Positions 14,541 to 27,970 are shown, counted from the stretch's first letter. The stretch is 64,000 nucleotides of DNA from Adiantum capillus-veneris (GCA_014529385.2 CM043960.1:39861281-39925280), one strand, 5' to 3'. The notes: generated by a model from the sequence alone, not told the origin. Made by a program: numbers and translations.

Positions 14541-15265
14541 AACATCATGGTAAGTTGTTAGCAACATGGTTAGTCATGATTAGTAATGAACCATAATTAG
14601 AAGAAAACAAAAAAATTAAGAAGTTATTTCTTCTTCCCAAGCAAGCAAAGGAAAGGCTTGCTTATGGAAACATGAGATCTTAAACACGAATTTAAGTAAG
14701 CATAATAGTAAATCACTTTCAAGAAAATGTAATAGCATAAAGAGAATAAGAAAACATTACCCTTGTGTGTATATGGTAGAGTCTTCTCCTTGATTTGGGA
14801 GGGTACTCAAGAAGTGTGTTGATGTAGTCATCTCTTTCCCTCTTCACTTCACTTGAAGATCACCAATTTGGCTACTTGGAATGAGACAATGACAAGAGGC
14901 AAAGGGAGTTCAAGCTATGGAAATCTTGAGAATTAGTAGAGAGGAGAGGGAAAGGGTAATGGAAAGAAGAAGATAAAGTTTTGACAAAATTGATTAGGGT
15001 TTTGGCTATGGTTTCTCTTGGAGAGGTGTGTGTGTATGAGGTGTGTGTGAAAGAGTCTTGGCTATGGATTTCTCAAGCTTACTCTCAAGTTTTCACCTTG
15101 AGAAATGAAGGAGATAAGTGTAAAATGAGAAGAGAAGCCCTATTTTTATGCACATTTTAGATAAGTGCCTTCTCTTATCTTGATAGCATATCTTTCTTAT
15201 AGATAAGTTCTTTTTACTTAACTTGATAACTTATCTTGCATTTCAAAACTTCTTCAACAAGCTAC

Positions 15266-15894
15266 CATAGGGATGCTTTGTAGCACGACCTAATCGCAAC
15301 CCACAAAATTGTCAAATCGTGCATTGGTAACCCGGCTAGGGCATGGAAGCACAACCTAGGATGTATAGACATACAGGATTCAAGGGATCTTCTACTCATC
15401 GTAGAGAGAAGCCATGGAAAGGGCTTCCTTTAATCAACCACACATTCCTACTTACTAATCACTTGCGCACAATCATGTGGTTGAAATTAACCTCTCACAT
15501 CAATCACTCTATTCACAACTCTTAATCACACAACTACACAAGCATGCAATTAATATACCTACTCCGCATTAGTGTGTCCATTCCGGCACAACCCCTCAAT
15601 GTGACTACATATGCACACACACACTAACCGCACACCTTGTAGAGAGAGATGAAGAGAAGGAAGGCGTAGCCCTCACACACCATGGCCAATGGTGTGGATA
15701 GAAGAGATTAACTCAAAAAAGGGATTAGGAGATACCATCACACTAATACAATCTCACTCCACATAATCAAACATAGAAGACTGATAAGAAAGAAAGTGTA
15801 AGTGATTATTAAAAATCAAGAGCTACATGGGCATGGAAAGCCCATGAGCCTCGACCATCCACTCTACAAAGAGGAGAACTCACCCAAGAATGAC
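15266..15894 (-). repeat. Left LTR of LARD A, truncated at its inner side
   Basis: Positions 15,285-15,350 match 60,345-60,410 in copy B (CCCAC...AATTGTCAAATC, then GGCTAGGGCATGGAAGCAC). Positions 15,571-15,894 match 21,430-21,752 in the right LTR with roughly twenty differences by eye. At 15,895 the sequence jumps directly to internal sequence (GGAAGAAATGTTGA), skipping about 200 bp of LTR end and the polypurine tract that copy B and the right LTR keep. Confidence 0.7.
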
Positions 15895-17393
15895 TTGGAA
15901 GAAATGTTGATCTGCAAAACATAAGAACAAATAATGAGCATCAAAGGCCAACAAGGATACAAAATATGAATTACAATGAACAATCATACAAAGTGAATTT
16001 TTTGCTTTCAAAAGATGGGTGAATCATAGTAAAAAACTAGACAACATAAAGCAAAAAAAACACTCAAACTATCGTGAAGATTAAACTTCTTGAAATTTCA
16101 ATTTTATGCATGACACACAAGAAATCAGTTATGACCCTAGGCTAATGCAAGTTCATGAACTTACTATCCTAAAAACTATGTTTCCAATATTAATAAATCA
16201 TTCAAGTGTATCATGTCTAAGGGCTATAGAAAAGCTCCTAATCTATTAGTACATTGTCACAGCTTTTTTGAAGTTCATGGAAGGTTTGTTTTTGTCATTC
16301 ATTGAAAAACGTAAAGCACAATCACAAGGCTACCACCCCAAGGCAAGTCTAGGTGCGACTCTCGTCTCCTTGAACCCTCAAGAAGGTGTTCCAAAAGCCT
16401 ACTAGCCTACCAAGGCAACGGCTAACCCCTACCAGCTCAAGGCATTGGTTTACGGCCTTGACCAAGCGAGCCAAGGTGATTCCCCTCGCTTGCCAAGTGC
16501 CAATAAGGCGCTAGGCCTCACATAGACACAACATAACATAAAGATTTTGATTTCATGTGTCTAGTAGCATTTTTGCTACTTTTTCTTAACACTTTTTTGC
16601 TTCATTGTTTCATTTTTCAGCACTTTTTTATTGCTTCCTTTATGAGATGCTTATGTCAATTGGACTAAAGGACTAAAGCCTAATCATAGCCCTATGTCAT
16701 GTTAAAAATGAATGGAGTATTAAGACTATCACTAAGAGTCTAGGACTAATGAGAAATGAACTTACATTAACTTAAGGTCAAGGCCAATTACCTATGATTA
16801 GAACACATAAAACCTAATTTTTGGATGAGTTAATATCCACAAAGCAAAGTGTTGAAACTTTATGATGCCTATCTTTTGAACATGAAACAACCATAGCTTT
16901 AGAAGCAAAATTTCACTAAGCCAAGCAAGAGAATAAAGAGATGAACAAAAGAGCAAAATCATGGAAGGATTGCACCTATTCATTCTCTTTGTATCCTTGA
17001 GCAAGCATCCTTTGTGTAGAGAAGTCCGACTTGATATTTTTATTTGCAAAAGAAGCTAATTTGAAGATAAGTGTGAACACAAGCTCCAAAGTCTTTTGTT
17101 GAAAACAAAATCACACAAAAAACATTATTGAAAAACCTAAAGCTAGGGTCTTGCATACTTAAATTTTCCAAAGGGAAAAAACCCAAGGGAAAAAAAATAC
17201 CTTTGGTTATGCACATGGTGCTCTTTGATAGAAAATTTATGCATACACAACAAAAATGAGAGATAAAATGCTTCTACATAAGCAAATTTTGCAATTTTTA
17301 CAATCTCTAATGCATGATTCAAAATAGATTAGTTCCTAGCTCAATGAAATATGGAATTAAAAACAAGCCAAGAGCTGAAAATAATGCAGCTTT

Positions 17394-17705
17394 GATGAAA
17401 TGAAGTGGCTCTCAATAGCCAAATTTTACATTTTAAAGCTTTCCAAAACATTGGCTAACAACTAGCTCACATGATATTTTCAATTTAAGAGCAATCTATG
17501 AGCTAGAGATGACTGCAACTCTTAATGAAACGAAAGTGAATGGCTCTCAATAGACAAATTATGTACTTAAAAGCTCAAAAAAGTTGGCTAAACACTAGCT
17601 CAAAATGAAAACATTTTAACTTTTGACCAAGCTATGACCTAGCATGTATACAACTTTAAATCCAAAGAAATGGAATGGCTCTAAATAGCCAAATTTTGCA
17701 ATATT
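17394..17705. repeat. About 130-bp degenerate tandem repeats inside LARD A
   Basis: Three diverged units start near 17394, 17524 and 17660. Each contains ATGGCTCTCAATAGCC or a close variant, then AAATTTTG, an AAGCT segment and TTGGCTAA...CTAGCTCA. The same series appears in copy B near 62837, 62969 and 63115, so it is an ancestral part of the element. Confidence 0.75.
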
Positions 17706-18769
17706 TTGCAATGATGACCCCTTCTTGGATCAATGAAATCACACACCTGCCACATCCCTTCAAAAAAGACTCAAATCATTAATGCTCTTTAGCATATGAA
17801 AATTCAACACAAGCACTAGAAGAATTTAAGAACAATCATAAGCCCAAAATTTTATTTTGCCCTCTCATGGTCACCCAAACAAGCTCAATTTTAGTGCTAT
17901 GTAGAGGTTTTGGATTTAAATCAAGCACTAAGATGAAACAAACAATGTCAAGCCCAAGTTCTGATACACACTTTTCACCAATCATCCCTGCACTGTCAAT
18001 TGTAGCTCTCAAAAGTGAAACCCTCATGCATTTATAACAGAGCTTGACATTTAGTGCAATGAGGATTTTAATCAAAAGCACTAAAATAATGCTCAATTGA
18101 AAATCTCAATGCAAAATTCTCAATGTTGCAATATAGGCAAACACAATCAATGCCCGCATGCTCTTATGTAACGAGTTTTTTTTCATACAAAAGCAAACAA
18201 AAATTGTTTGAATCATCTCGAAAGATTGCACAAAATGCTCATGTCCCTCACGCTCTTGTATAGCAAGTTTTCTATACAAAACATAAAAGCGAGTAAATTT
18301 CATGAATGCATACGCGACCGATCACTCGTTTCTCATGCACCCAGTCTGGCATCCAAAATTGCATTAGCATGACAAAAAATCCTCAAGTTTTAGCTCCAAT
18401 ATGAAGGGTCAAAAGTTAATCAACCTCCATACTGCTTGCATTCTTTTGATGGCCTTTTCAATCCCCATTGTCATTCCCCGTTCCAAAATTCAATCATTGT
18501 ATAAGCATCAAGCAGTTCAAGACATGCTTTTTAGTCCTCAAATGACAAAAAGAAAATTAGCACTCTTGAAAAATTTTTCACAAAGCAAATGCTATTCTCT
18601 TTGATTATCACAGCTCTAAATTTTTTAGGGATGAATTTTCAACTCCTGCTGTGATCAAAAAGGGGTTTCTAGGGGCTTAAGGGAGAGATGAGTGAGAACC
18701 CCCTCATGACAAGAGTCCATTGCTGAGGTTATTATTATCATTTTTATTTATGGTTGCAGCTTAACTCAG

Positions 18770-19520
18770 CATCTGCGGGACCGACAATGGCGGGTGACTT
18801 TGGCAAGCCTAAAGTCACGAATAGGTAGAACGCGTGGGTGTGAAACTACAACAAAACATGGTAGCAAGGTGCGGTGTAGGTCAGCAACAGCGCGTCGGCC
18901 CATTAGTGCAGTCAACAGGAAAAGGGAGGGATGTGAGGGGCAGTGGGAATTTGTCATGCGCCATAGTTGGTTGGGTGCATCACCAATGTGTGTGTGAGAG
19001 AAGGGTTTGCAGCCAGGGTCGGGGTCTCCGAGTAGAGCGCGCTATTGAGAGAGTGTGTGTCAGTGTCCCTCAAAGGCGGGGTGTGAGCTTCAACCAAGCC
19101 AGCAGGTGCCAGATGGTGCATAATTGCCAGTGTGTGTGTGAGAGACTTTAGGGCAGGCAGTGCCATAATCAGGGAGGTGGGCCAGGCTAGCTGCGTGCGA
19201 GGGCATCATTTGTGTGTGTGTGTATATGTGTTGAGCTTTTTTTCAAAAATGCCAGGACTAGCCAGTGTGATGGGGGGTGTGTGTGTGTGTTGTCTATTGC
19301 AAGCTAATGGCCATAAGTGGGTGGGGTCGGCTCCAGGGCAGCAGGGTCGGGTGGAGCACATGCAAGCTTTGAAGGTGTGTGTGTGTGTGTTTCCAAAATG
19401 GCGCATCGAAAGCAACCAAATAGTTTTTTGTCTTTTTCAATAAACAAACCCATTTCTTCAAATAAGAGCTCAGTCCCGCAGAGAGATAGCAGGATATCGC
19501 ATGCTTCTAGAAGGTGAAGG
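18770..19520. other. GC- and GT-rich island inside LARD A
   Basis: About 750 bp of GC-rich sequence with repeated GTGTGTGTG tracts sits inside otherwise AT-rich LARD sequence. Open frames occur on both strands but follow the GT tracts and carry no domain, so I do not call a gene. Confidence 0.6.
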
Positions 19521-21424
19521 CACGAAGTGGGTGTGTACATATTGGCTTCATAAACTTCGATTTTAAGCAAAATTTTAGCAATCCTTAATCGTAATGTCTC
19601 ATGCACACGGTTACCAAAGTTGCATTTTATGCTTAATTCTTCATTCTATGTATGCAACCATAAGTCACAAAAATCCTTGTCATTGACTTGTTTGAATTCC
19701 TTTGGTCACTTGATCTTATTACAAGAAGTGCATGCATCCAAATTACAATAACTCCTTTACACACATTACAATAGATTGGAGTGCACAAAGCATTTTTTGA
19801 TTTGAATTCACATATGAATCAATTTGTAATCAACGGGAAATGCACATATGCTTGATTAATGCACGATTATCTCACAATTGCAACTTCAACCCCATGTATT
19901 AATCATTGCAGCTTTGAATTTCTCATTGCCCAAAATCCCTAATCATCCAAACCAGATTGGCTTGTCATTTTGGTATGTGAGGCGACACACAATAAATTAT
20001 GGCATTTTCACATGCAAAAATCATTGAATTTTTTAACATTTTCAATCAAATTGGCACACCGATCATAATGGTAATCACATAAATCGTTTTCAATTGAGTA
20101 CCAATTGAATCATCCAAAGTCAATCAATCTCATGTACACCGATCTTTTAGGCCAAATTAATCATCATAATTGGTAAAAAAATCCAATTATTCATTCAAGC
20201 ACCGGATTGCACATGCCATTGAGTAGGCACACACACCCAAATTTAGGCCAAAATTTTATGCAAAAATTACATGAATCCCACATTGCAATGCACAACTTAC
20301 ATAATTAAATGCATGCATGCTTGATTTCTAAAAAATTAACACTATTTTTACCCAACCAAGCAATGCACACACTCAAAAATTAAGCACAAAAGATCAAATT
20401 TGGCTCAATTTGCAATGCATTTAGGATTACACCTAATGATTGCACACACTTTTCATGCAAATTTCATAATCAAAAATCATTTAGGTGCACTCATTGACCA
20501 TCAACCATAAAAAATAGGGTGGTCTTGGATAGGCACACACTCAATTTTTGCCCAAATTTTTGGCAATTACCTTTATCCAATGATTGAATTAGCTTAACAT
20601 ACACATCATTTACATGATTGCATACTCATGTATCATCAATTCCATCAATTTTTACGTATGAACACATTCGAAATTAGGTGCACACACTTAAAATTTTTGA
20701 CAGTTTTTTCACTCTTTGGTGTATGCACTCACACAATGATTTTTATGCACACACATGAATTCTTGATGAGAATAAAACATTATTTGGATACACACAAAGT
20801 TCATTAGTCACCAATTTCATTCTAAGTGTATGAAATTAGGTGCAAAGTGTAGGTCAATTTGTGTTACACACCTAATTTTAGAAAATAATTAGCAAATTGA
20901 ATCACATTGATCAATCGAAAATTGACATAATAAGTGAGTGCACTTACATCGTAATTACACTCCAAGCTATTCCTTTGCTCCACGCGAAGTTGCATCATTG
21001 TACATACAAGTGTGTGCACCATCAAATCGGTTCCAAAATTGACCATTTTTAGGTCAAAATCAAACACTCAAATCATCAAACTATGCATAAATTAGCACAA
21101 TTAACTTGACTAGAGTGATGGTTCCTCCTCTTACAAGGGGATTTCACATGCTTATCACTTCAAATGTTAGTGGTTAGGTTAGCAAATTTAGTCAAAATTA
21201 GTATAAATTAGTAAAATTAGCATGGAAAGAAGCGAAATTAGCAAGGGTTAGCATAAAATTAGTGAAATTGGGGGTGGATATGGGGGGTTTGGGGTATTCA
21301 TAACTCAAGATTAACATCAATTTCTTGCACAAACATCATCAAATCAAACCAAAATCGAGTTACACAAACTCAAAAACCAACAAAATTAGTAGTGAAATTA
21401 CTCTATTCTACACACCCTAAACTC

Positions 21425-21957
21425 GTGTGTCCATTCTAGCACAACCCCTCAATGCGACTATGTATGCACACACACTAACCGCACACCTGTAGAGAGAGAT
21501 GAAGAGAAGGAAGGCATAGCCCTCACACACCATGGCCAATGGTGTGGATAGAATAGATTAACTCAAAAAAGGGATTAGGAGATATACCATCACACTAATA
21601 CAATCTCACTCCACATAATCAAACATAGAAGATTAATAGGAAAGAAAGTGTAATTGATTAGTAGAAATCAAGAGCTACATGGGCATGGAAAGCCCATGAG
21701 CCTCATGACCATCCACTCTAGAAAGAGGAGAACTCACCCAAGAACGACTTCTCATTAAGCATAGGGCTCTTTTATAGCTTTGGGCCTCAAACCCTTCAAC
21801 TATGGGATAAATTTGAGCTCTTTAGCCTAGACTGATACAACTTTGGAACTCCTAAATGAGCCCAAGGTCCTATACAATGAAAAGGAAATATTGTGCACTA
21901 TAGCACATCCACAGCTTGGTGCATAATTGGTGTAGCCTGTGTTAGCCGCTGTTAACA
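21425..21957 (-). repeat. Right LTR of LARD A, missing its inner end
   Basis: Matches the left LTR over 21,430-21,752 and then matches the end of the copy B LTR over about 21,765-21,957 (CAACTTTGGAACTCC, GTGTTAGCCG). It lacks the roughly 300 bp that begin the left LTR, and therefore also the primer-binding site expected next to it. The outer end at 21,957 is followed directly by the target duplication GCTAC. Confidence 0.72.
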
Positions 21958-21962
21958 GCTAC

Positions 21963-23480
21963 TTACTCACCTCATCCTTATTCTTATCTTCACTTTATTT
22001 TTCCTTTTCTTTTTCTTTTCATTTTTCTCTTTTTTAATGCTAATTTTCTCAAAATGAAGAGCTAATTTCCCATGCATTGGTTATGTCCATGTTCACATGG
22101 TGTAAATCGAAAGCGTCTTGCAAGTAGACTAGGGTGCTTGGATTGAGCCCAAATTTACTCAATTTTTTAAATTTATTATTATTATTACTATCTTTTTCTT
22201 TTTCTTGTTTTAAATCAGTGGCTTAGACGTGTTGGCCTTGCATAAGGGCTAGGAGAAGGCCCTTACAAACTCCCCAAAAAAAGAAAGAGCTGTTCTTAGC
22301 TCAAAAAAATAAAGGAAGGTGGTGAATCTTTAGCCGCAAGTTACACCTTTAACTTCTAGGTAAGGCTAATTCGTTCTTTTCTAGCTAGTTCATCAATATA
22401 AGGCACAATCTATCCTCCTCATTTACAATATTCTTTCTTTCATCTTTGTCTTTTCTTCCCATCTTCATGTCAAGAACTTCTCAAGATTGTCTCTTTTAAC
22501 CTTTTCCGCTGTCTCTTTGCTCATTACCTTACTTTATGGATCAGTGGCAAGAGCTGGTTTTATCTATGGCCATTCCTTGTCTACAGCAAATAAGTATACT
22601 TGTAAGGAGAGATTTTGTGGAGCGTTATGGGCACCTGCTTTTCTCTCACTTGGGAATTTCAGCCGCACAAATCAAATGGTGGATGTTTCGTGTCATAACA
22701 AGGGTGACACTTTGGGATCAGGAGCACTTTTGCAACACTTTTAGCTTGGTAGTAGTGGTTATTGAAGCTATGGGTTTGGGTCCTTGATATTACTGCATGA
22801 TGAGGTCAATGCATCTGGGATTTTTGGAACGAGTCTTTTTGCTTACACAATTATTTCCTCATAGAAAGATATGTATTTACTCTCACTTTGGTTTACCTCT
22901 TAGAGGGCCCTTTAACTTCTCACCTCATACTTGAGAGATCAGTGCAACAATTTCACAGTGAATTCTACCTATGGATGAAAGGCCTAATATGTGTCCCGCT
23001 TGTGATAGTTGCTTTTGTAATCATGTGATGGATGGGCTTATTGGCTTGTAAAACATCCATCTTTGTTGTATCTCTTAACAAGTTCATCGTGTATTAAGAT
23101 CTTGGTTCTTGTCTCAAATCCTTTTTCTTTCATTTTTCTTGACGGATATAGTTAACTTTGTTCTTAGTTTCTTGTATCTAGTATCTTGTAGAAGTACATG
23201 ATAGAATTTTGGACATAACCAAATCTATTTATATGTTTATTTTTCAATTTCATACAATGATCCAAGTTACAAAGGATAACACTAATCATGTTATTATGTA
23301 GCAAAAATAGACAGGCTACATTGCTTGGGTGACGCAAAAAGATAACAAGATGGAGCTTGTATTCATCGATTACATTGGCTAGGGAGGATTACAAAAAGAT
23401 GAGAAAACTAAGAAATAAGACCTTCCTAGTCCTTTGAGAAAGTAATTTCAGGGGGATAGCGCTCTCTCTGGACCAAAACC
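21963..23480. other. Flank of LARD A; possible older LTR edge at 22267
   Basis: At 22261-22283 the plus strand reads CCTTACA then AACTCCCCAAAAAAAG. On the minus strand this is a purine-rich tract followed by TGTAAGGGCC, a possible start of an older minus-oriented LTR into which LARD A inserted. The rest holds no recognisable gene; two overlapping plus frames at 22487-22787 have no motif. Confidence 0.35.
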
Positions 23481-23981
23481 TCATAAACCATTTTGTGTAG
23501 CAGCTTCGGCTCCTTCATGTCTAAAATTTTCTCTAGCTCCATCCTCATACTCTTCCTTAGTCTCAAGAATGGGAAATTGTTGATTGTGGTCACTAGCATT
23601 CAAGGCAACATAGACATTGGATTGTTCATCTATATCATCCTTTATTGAAACAAAGTTTACTGTTGTTGATCTAGGTGGGTTGACGGTTGGCCCTTGAGCA
23701 CAAAAATGAGTGGTAGGGGGAGTTCTTGCTTTGATTTGGTTTTTTCCTTTGGCTCTAAGGTTTTTAGACTGTTCCCCTTGATTGGGGTAATTATGAGAGT
23801 TAACATGGGGGTTCAAATTACTAAGGTCATTTCCTTTAGGGCACTGGGCCTTCTTATGATTGAATTCCAGGTACTGGTAGCATAGAATTTTCCTTCCACT
23901 TTGAGTGATTGGAAGAGCATTCACACAAACAAAGTGCGGTGGTGAGTGGGTTTGGTCAACTGGATTTGGTATGAGTGTCAC
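23481..23981 (-). CDS. Zinc-knuckle (CCHC-like) retroelement protein fragment
   Basis: A frame of 166 codons has one recognisable feature: CYQYLEFNHKKAQCPKG at about residues 34-50, which has the spacing of a CCHC zinc knuckle with the second Cys replaced by Tyr. A basic, asparagine- and proline-rich linker follows, then an acidic tail. This resembles the C-terminal part of a retroelement nucleocapsid protein (LINE ORF1 or gag). The upstream minus frame 23978-24202 may be its earlier part in another phase. No RT or endonuclease could be recognised nearby. Probably a dead fragment. Confidence 0.4.
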   Translation of the reverse strand: MTLIPNPVDQTHSPPHFVCVNALPITQSGRKILCYQYLEFNHKKAQCPKGNDLSNLNPHVNSHNYPNQGEQSKNLRAKGKNQIKARTPPTTHFCAQGPTVNPPRSTTVNFVSIKDDIDEQSNVYVALNASDHNQQFPILETKEEYEDGARENFRHEGAEAATQNGL

Positions 23982-24202
23982 TTTGGGTGCTCAGGAGGGC
24001 TGGTTAGTGTAGCAAGGGAGATCATGCTTCCTACTTGTGGCAGTACCTCCCTTAAAAATACTCTTGTGTTTTGACTTGGTCTCGATTGGAGCATCCACCA
24101 AGTTGTAGTCAAAGTAGTTTTAACTAAATTGGGTCTCTCATTTTTTTTGAAAAGAAATGTACTTTGCAATGTTAAGAAGGTGAATTCAAGGGTAACATTC
24201 AC

Positions 24203-27200
24203 TCAAGGTGAGGAATTTTTTTGGAGCTAGTTTGTGCTATTGATGATATTTCTACTCCATGTGATTATACAAATACATATGTTTATTGAGTGGTGTATAG
24301 GACAATGTGCTTGTAGATTGTTTATAGTTATTTAATTAATTTTTTGAACCATACAATGGATGCTCGCACCGTGTTGTAGGACATTAATAAGAACATGCAG
24401 AAGGACTTAGATCATGATATGGATAGTGTTAAAGTGAAAATTTGAGGTCATGTGATGAAGAAGATGTTTCTACTTGTGGTGCATGTGCATGTGATTTGGT
24501 ATTTTTTGATGAATACAAACCTCACCGTGTCACTGGTGCAAATTCAGAACAACAAATACTAATATGTCAATCCTTAAGACTTAACTAGACCAACTAGGGC
24601 ATGGAGGCTACAAGAAGTCGCTATCCTCACAAGAAAACTACTCTACCTTGCCAATCTGAGGTGCTAATCTCAAGTGAATGTTAGGCACTAAAGACTAGCC
24701 TACTTTATAATAATCTTGAATTGATAATTTACTAGGCTGCATGACTTTGAATGCACTCATAATTATTACATGAATACACCATGCCATATGAATTGTCCTT
24801 GTAACCTCAAATATTTGTTTTAACATTTGGAAAAAAATTGCACCTAATAGCAATAGCCCATTTTTGGCAGGTTGAGTTTGATGCAAGAAGCACATTTTAG
24901 CTTCCATTTTTGGCAGGTTGATTTTGATGCAAGAAGCACGTTTTAGCTTCCTCTACGCAAGCTCCAACCACTACTATACTAAAACAGGGATTTGGATACG
25001 TGCTTTGTGCAATATGAGCATAAATATCACGTAGAAAAACACGCTTGAAACCACAAGATTATCATAAGAAACTTACAGTAAATAGAAGATCCTTCACTTG
25101 GGAACATACAACAAGTCTCAAAAATTGCAACACGCTACAAGGAAATTACAGTTCATTTGTATGGTGGACAAAGATGAGGGTGAATTATTGGGTCTTCTTT
25201 GATGATGCTTTGGAGGGGGATTTGGGCTCCATATGTCAATGGTAATACATCACATGCTAAGAGATGTGACCTCTAGCAACGAGGTGTTTGAAGGATGTTC
25301 TTATGTAGATGTTAGATGAGGCTTTTTATGATTTTATGCCTCCCAAGGATGATGTGCATGCAATGTTTTAGGTGCTTGATGAAGTAGTAGATGCCATGTA
25401 AGTTTTGGATCCATTGATGCACACTAAGGTGTTGATGTAAGAAAGGATGATATACATTCTCTAGTGCAGTTAGCTCTTATAGGGAATTTTTTGTAGCTAT
25501 AATTTGATCATGGTGGTCTACATATATGTTCATGGACCAAGGAGGAACTTATGTTGACAATATGCTATGTATACTTTCTCTCATGTCATATGACGTAAGT
25601 GGCTATTACAATGCTAATGGTCTACGGAGGATCTATGGTAGCTAGACTCAACAAAGTTTGATCTAGGTGGGTCCCTTTTATTGGTGAAAAATTCACAAAA
25701 ATATGGTTTTATAAATAGTCCTTGAACGCAAGTGATATATAGGTTTCTAGTGACCCTGCAAGGAGAGACAGTCTACAGGGGTTATCAAATAGGGAAATTA
25801 TGGGTTATTGGATGCTTATGCTCTCTTAAGAGAAAAATTTTGACCATTTTATATGATTCAAGAGGGGTTTTTGTTTGCATGAGGCTACAGACTGAGTGCT
25901 ATTTGATAGCATGTATACAATATGGTAGTGTTTAAGTGTTTATTGCTAATTATTTGGTGTGCTTTCATGTTCATGTTGGTCTAAGTCATCCTTTGATTGG
26001 GATTGGCCTCCCCTTGTTGTGGCCTCATGTGCAATGTTGTTGGGTGATCTTAGATGCCATGGCTCAGAGTGAGCATGTCTTGATTTGTATGTTTTTTGAT
26101 TTTAATACATTTATCACTCACATTTTGTGGTTTTGCAAAAAGAAAAAGATTGCATTTTACAAATTTTATGTGTGCAATTCCAATGCAAGTGGCACATGCG
26201 GAGGATGTGCAGGCTGAGAGGGGGTATTTAATTATAGGCATGGTGAAAATATGGTCACAACATACATGGGGTGAAATGTGTAGGCTGAGAGGGGGTGAAT
26301 ATCGTGCAAGCTGAGAGGGGGCGATTATGGTTCCATTTCATAACTATGGTGAGGAAATTGATCACAAGATACATTTTATGTTTTTTTTTGCCAAGTTGAT
26401 CAAACACATCTCTCTTTGTTTCTTTGCGGTATGAATGGTAGGCTTTACTCTTGGAGGCTCACAGGGGTGACTGGATTGATTTATGGACTCTCATATGATA
26501 TATCTAGATTCATAAAGAGATAAGTAGGAATTTTTTGGGTAGCAGAGAGATTGTTTTGAGACACAACTACAAATAATGAGGAAATGTATAAGAATACAAA
26601 TAAAGCTACTAGAAAGTTGTCCTTTGTGTTGTGAAATATGTGATGCACCAATAGCTAAGCAAGAAAAATGGGGGGTTCACCCCGAAGCACCTAGCCCCTC
26701 TACTTACATGATATGAGGAAATTAAATAACCCTTGTTTTCAAATTGCAATAAAAACACACTCTTTGTAAATGTAATGTTGTAGAATTTTGTGGCTTTTAT
26801 TAGATAACATTCTCCTCCTTTTGGACTCTTAGGGTGTACTCAATTTATAAACTTCTTTAAAGACTAGTTTGGTACCACTACTAGAAATTACAATGCCCTT
26901 TTTGGATCATTTTGTATACCAAGGAAAAATCATAAAATGAATGTTGACCAAGTTACATAGTCTGTGACTTGCTCCATGGAGACAATACATAAGAAAAACA
27001 CTACTAAGCTGTTTTGAGAATCACTATTTAACTAAAAGAAGGTTCTTTAACACCATGTCTACAAAAGCATGTGTGGATTCTAGTAAGTGGTGCATAAATT
27101 TTATTTATTTTTAAAATCTATTGGCTCTAAATTACATGAATATGTGGTGTTTGTAAGTATATAAAGTGGCACATAAAGTATTCTGACAAAAAAATTCATT

Positions 27201-27967
27201 TAACTTAGGAAAAAAATCATTCCATATGAGTGGCCCATGAGTGGATAGGACAAAATCAGGCAAAAAACAAGAGACACCGATGTGTCCATTTACAATTTAA
27301 GAAATATAAAAAATGGCTTGTTCTTGCATATTTAGATTTCTCCATTGTTAGATTTCCCAAAATATCCTATTAAGAACATTTGAGCTTCATTAGAAATGGA
27401 GAAGGCCATTGCACATTCATGTCTCACATAATACTCTTCTTGGTGCTCTCTAAGCTATGAGAAAATCAAAGGCTTTGGATCCCGGGGCGTCTACTAGGAA
27501 ATATGTAAGATAGCACATGCAAACAAAATAAGGGATTTATAATTAGGTACATTTACAAAAAAATTATTGTAATGGAAATGGCCTATGAACTTTAAGAATA
27601 GTGAAATTAAGAGAATTAAAGAGAGCATTTTTGTGAGGCTACTTTGAGAACATAGAGGGTGAACTTAATTGATGGTAGCAACATAATCATATTACTTAAT
27701 TAACTTGGCATGGAAAATACTTTGCAAGAGAGAGACTTGACAACAGTTGAGGATCGTGTTTATGTGGAGCCGGTCCCCCCTCCAACAGGCTTTTGTATTA
27801 TAGATTCTCCCATCAAGAGAGACTTGGTACAATACAATTTTTGTGTTCCTTGTGACCTAGGTGATGAAGATGGAAAGCTTCATGCATCACGGGTGCTATC
27901 ATTTAACGAGCAATGAAAAGCGAGCGAGGGACAAAAATTGAGCAAGGGGTAGAACAAAATGACCAAG
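24203..27967. other. Noncoding AT-rich stretch
   Basis: No gene supported. A short motif GGCTGAGAGGGGG occurs three times between 26,212 and 26,320 and could be a duplicated purine tract. The 68-codon plus frame at 27,710-27,916 beside the CACTA element has no recognisable domain. Other frames are short and on conflicting strands. Confidence 0.4.
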
Positions 27968-27970
27968 TCT

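Larger units (their letters stand above)
15266..21957 (-). mobile_element. LARD copy A: non-coding LTR retroelement, TSD GCTAC
   Basis: The element is flanked by an exact 5-bp duplication, GCTAC at 15261-15265 and 21958-21962. Its ends match the LTR of copy B (60,325-61,279): the left end aligns to the B start (CATAGGGATGC against TGTTGGGAGGC, the terminal TG now CA) and the right end matches through GCTGTTAACA against TTGCTAACA. About 2.5 kb of internal sequence (from 15,895) also aligns to copy B from 61,355. No coding motif is present in 6.7 kb, as expected for a large retrotransposon derivative. Minus orientation is inferred from the polypurine tract next to the B LTR. Both inner LTR edges appear deleted in this copy. 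Confidence 0.78.

Noticed and set aside
22487-22787. Two overlapping plus-strand frames of about 85 codons
   Set aside because: No domain, no homologous feel, and they overlap in different phases.
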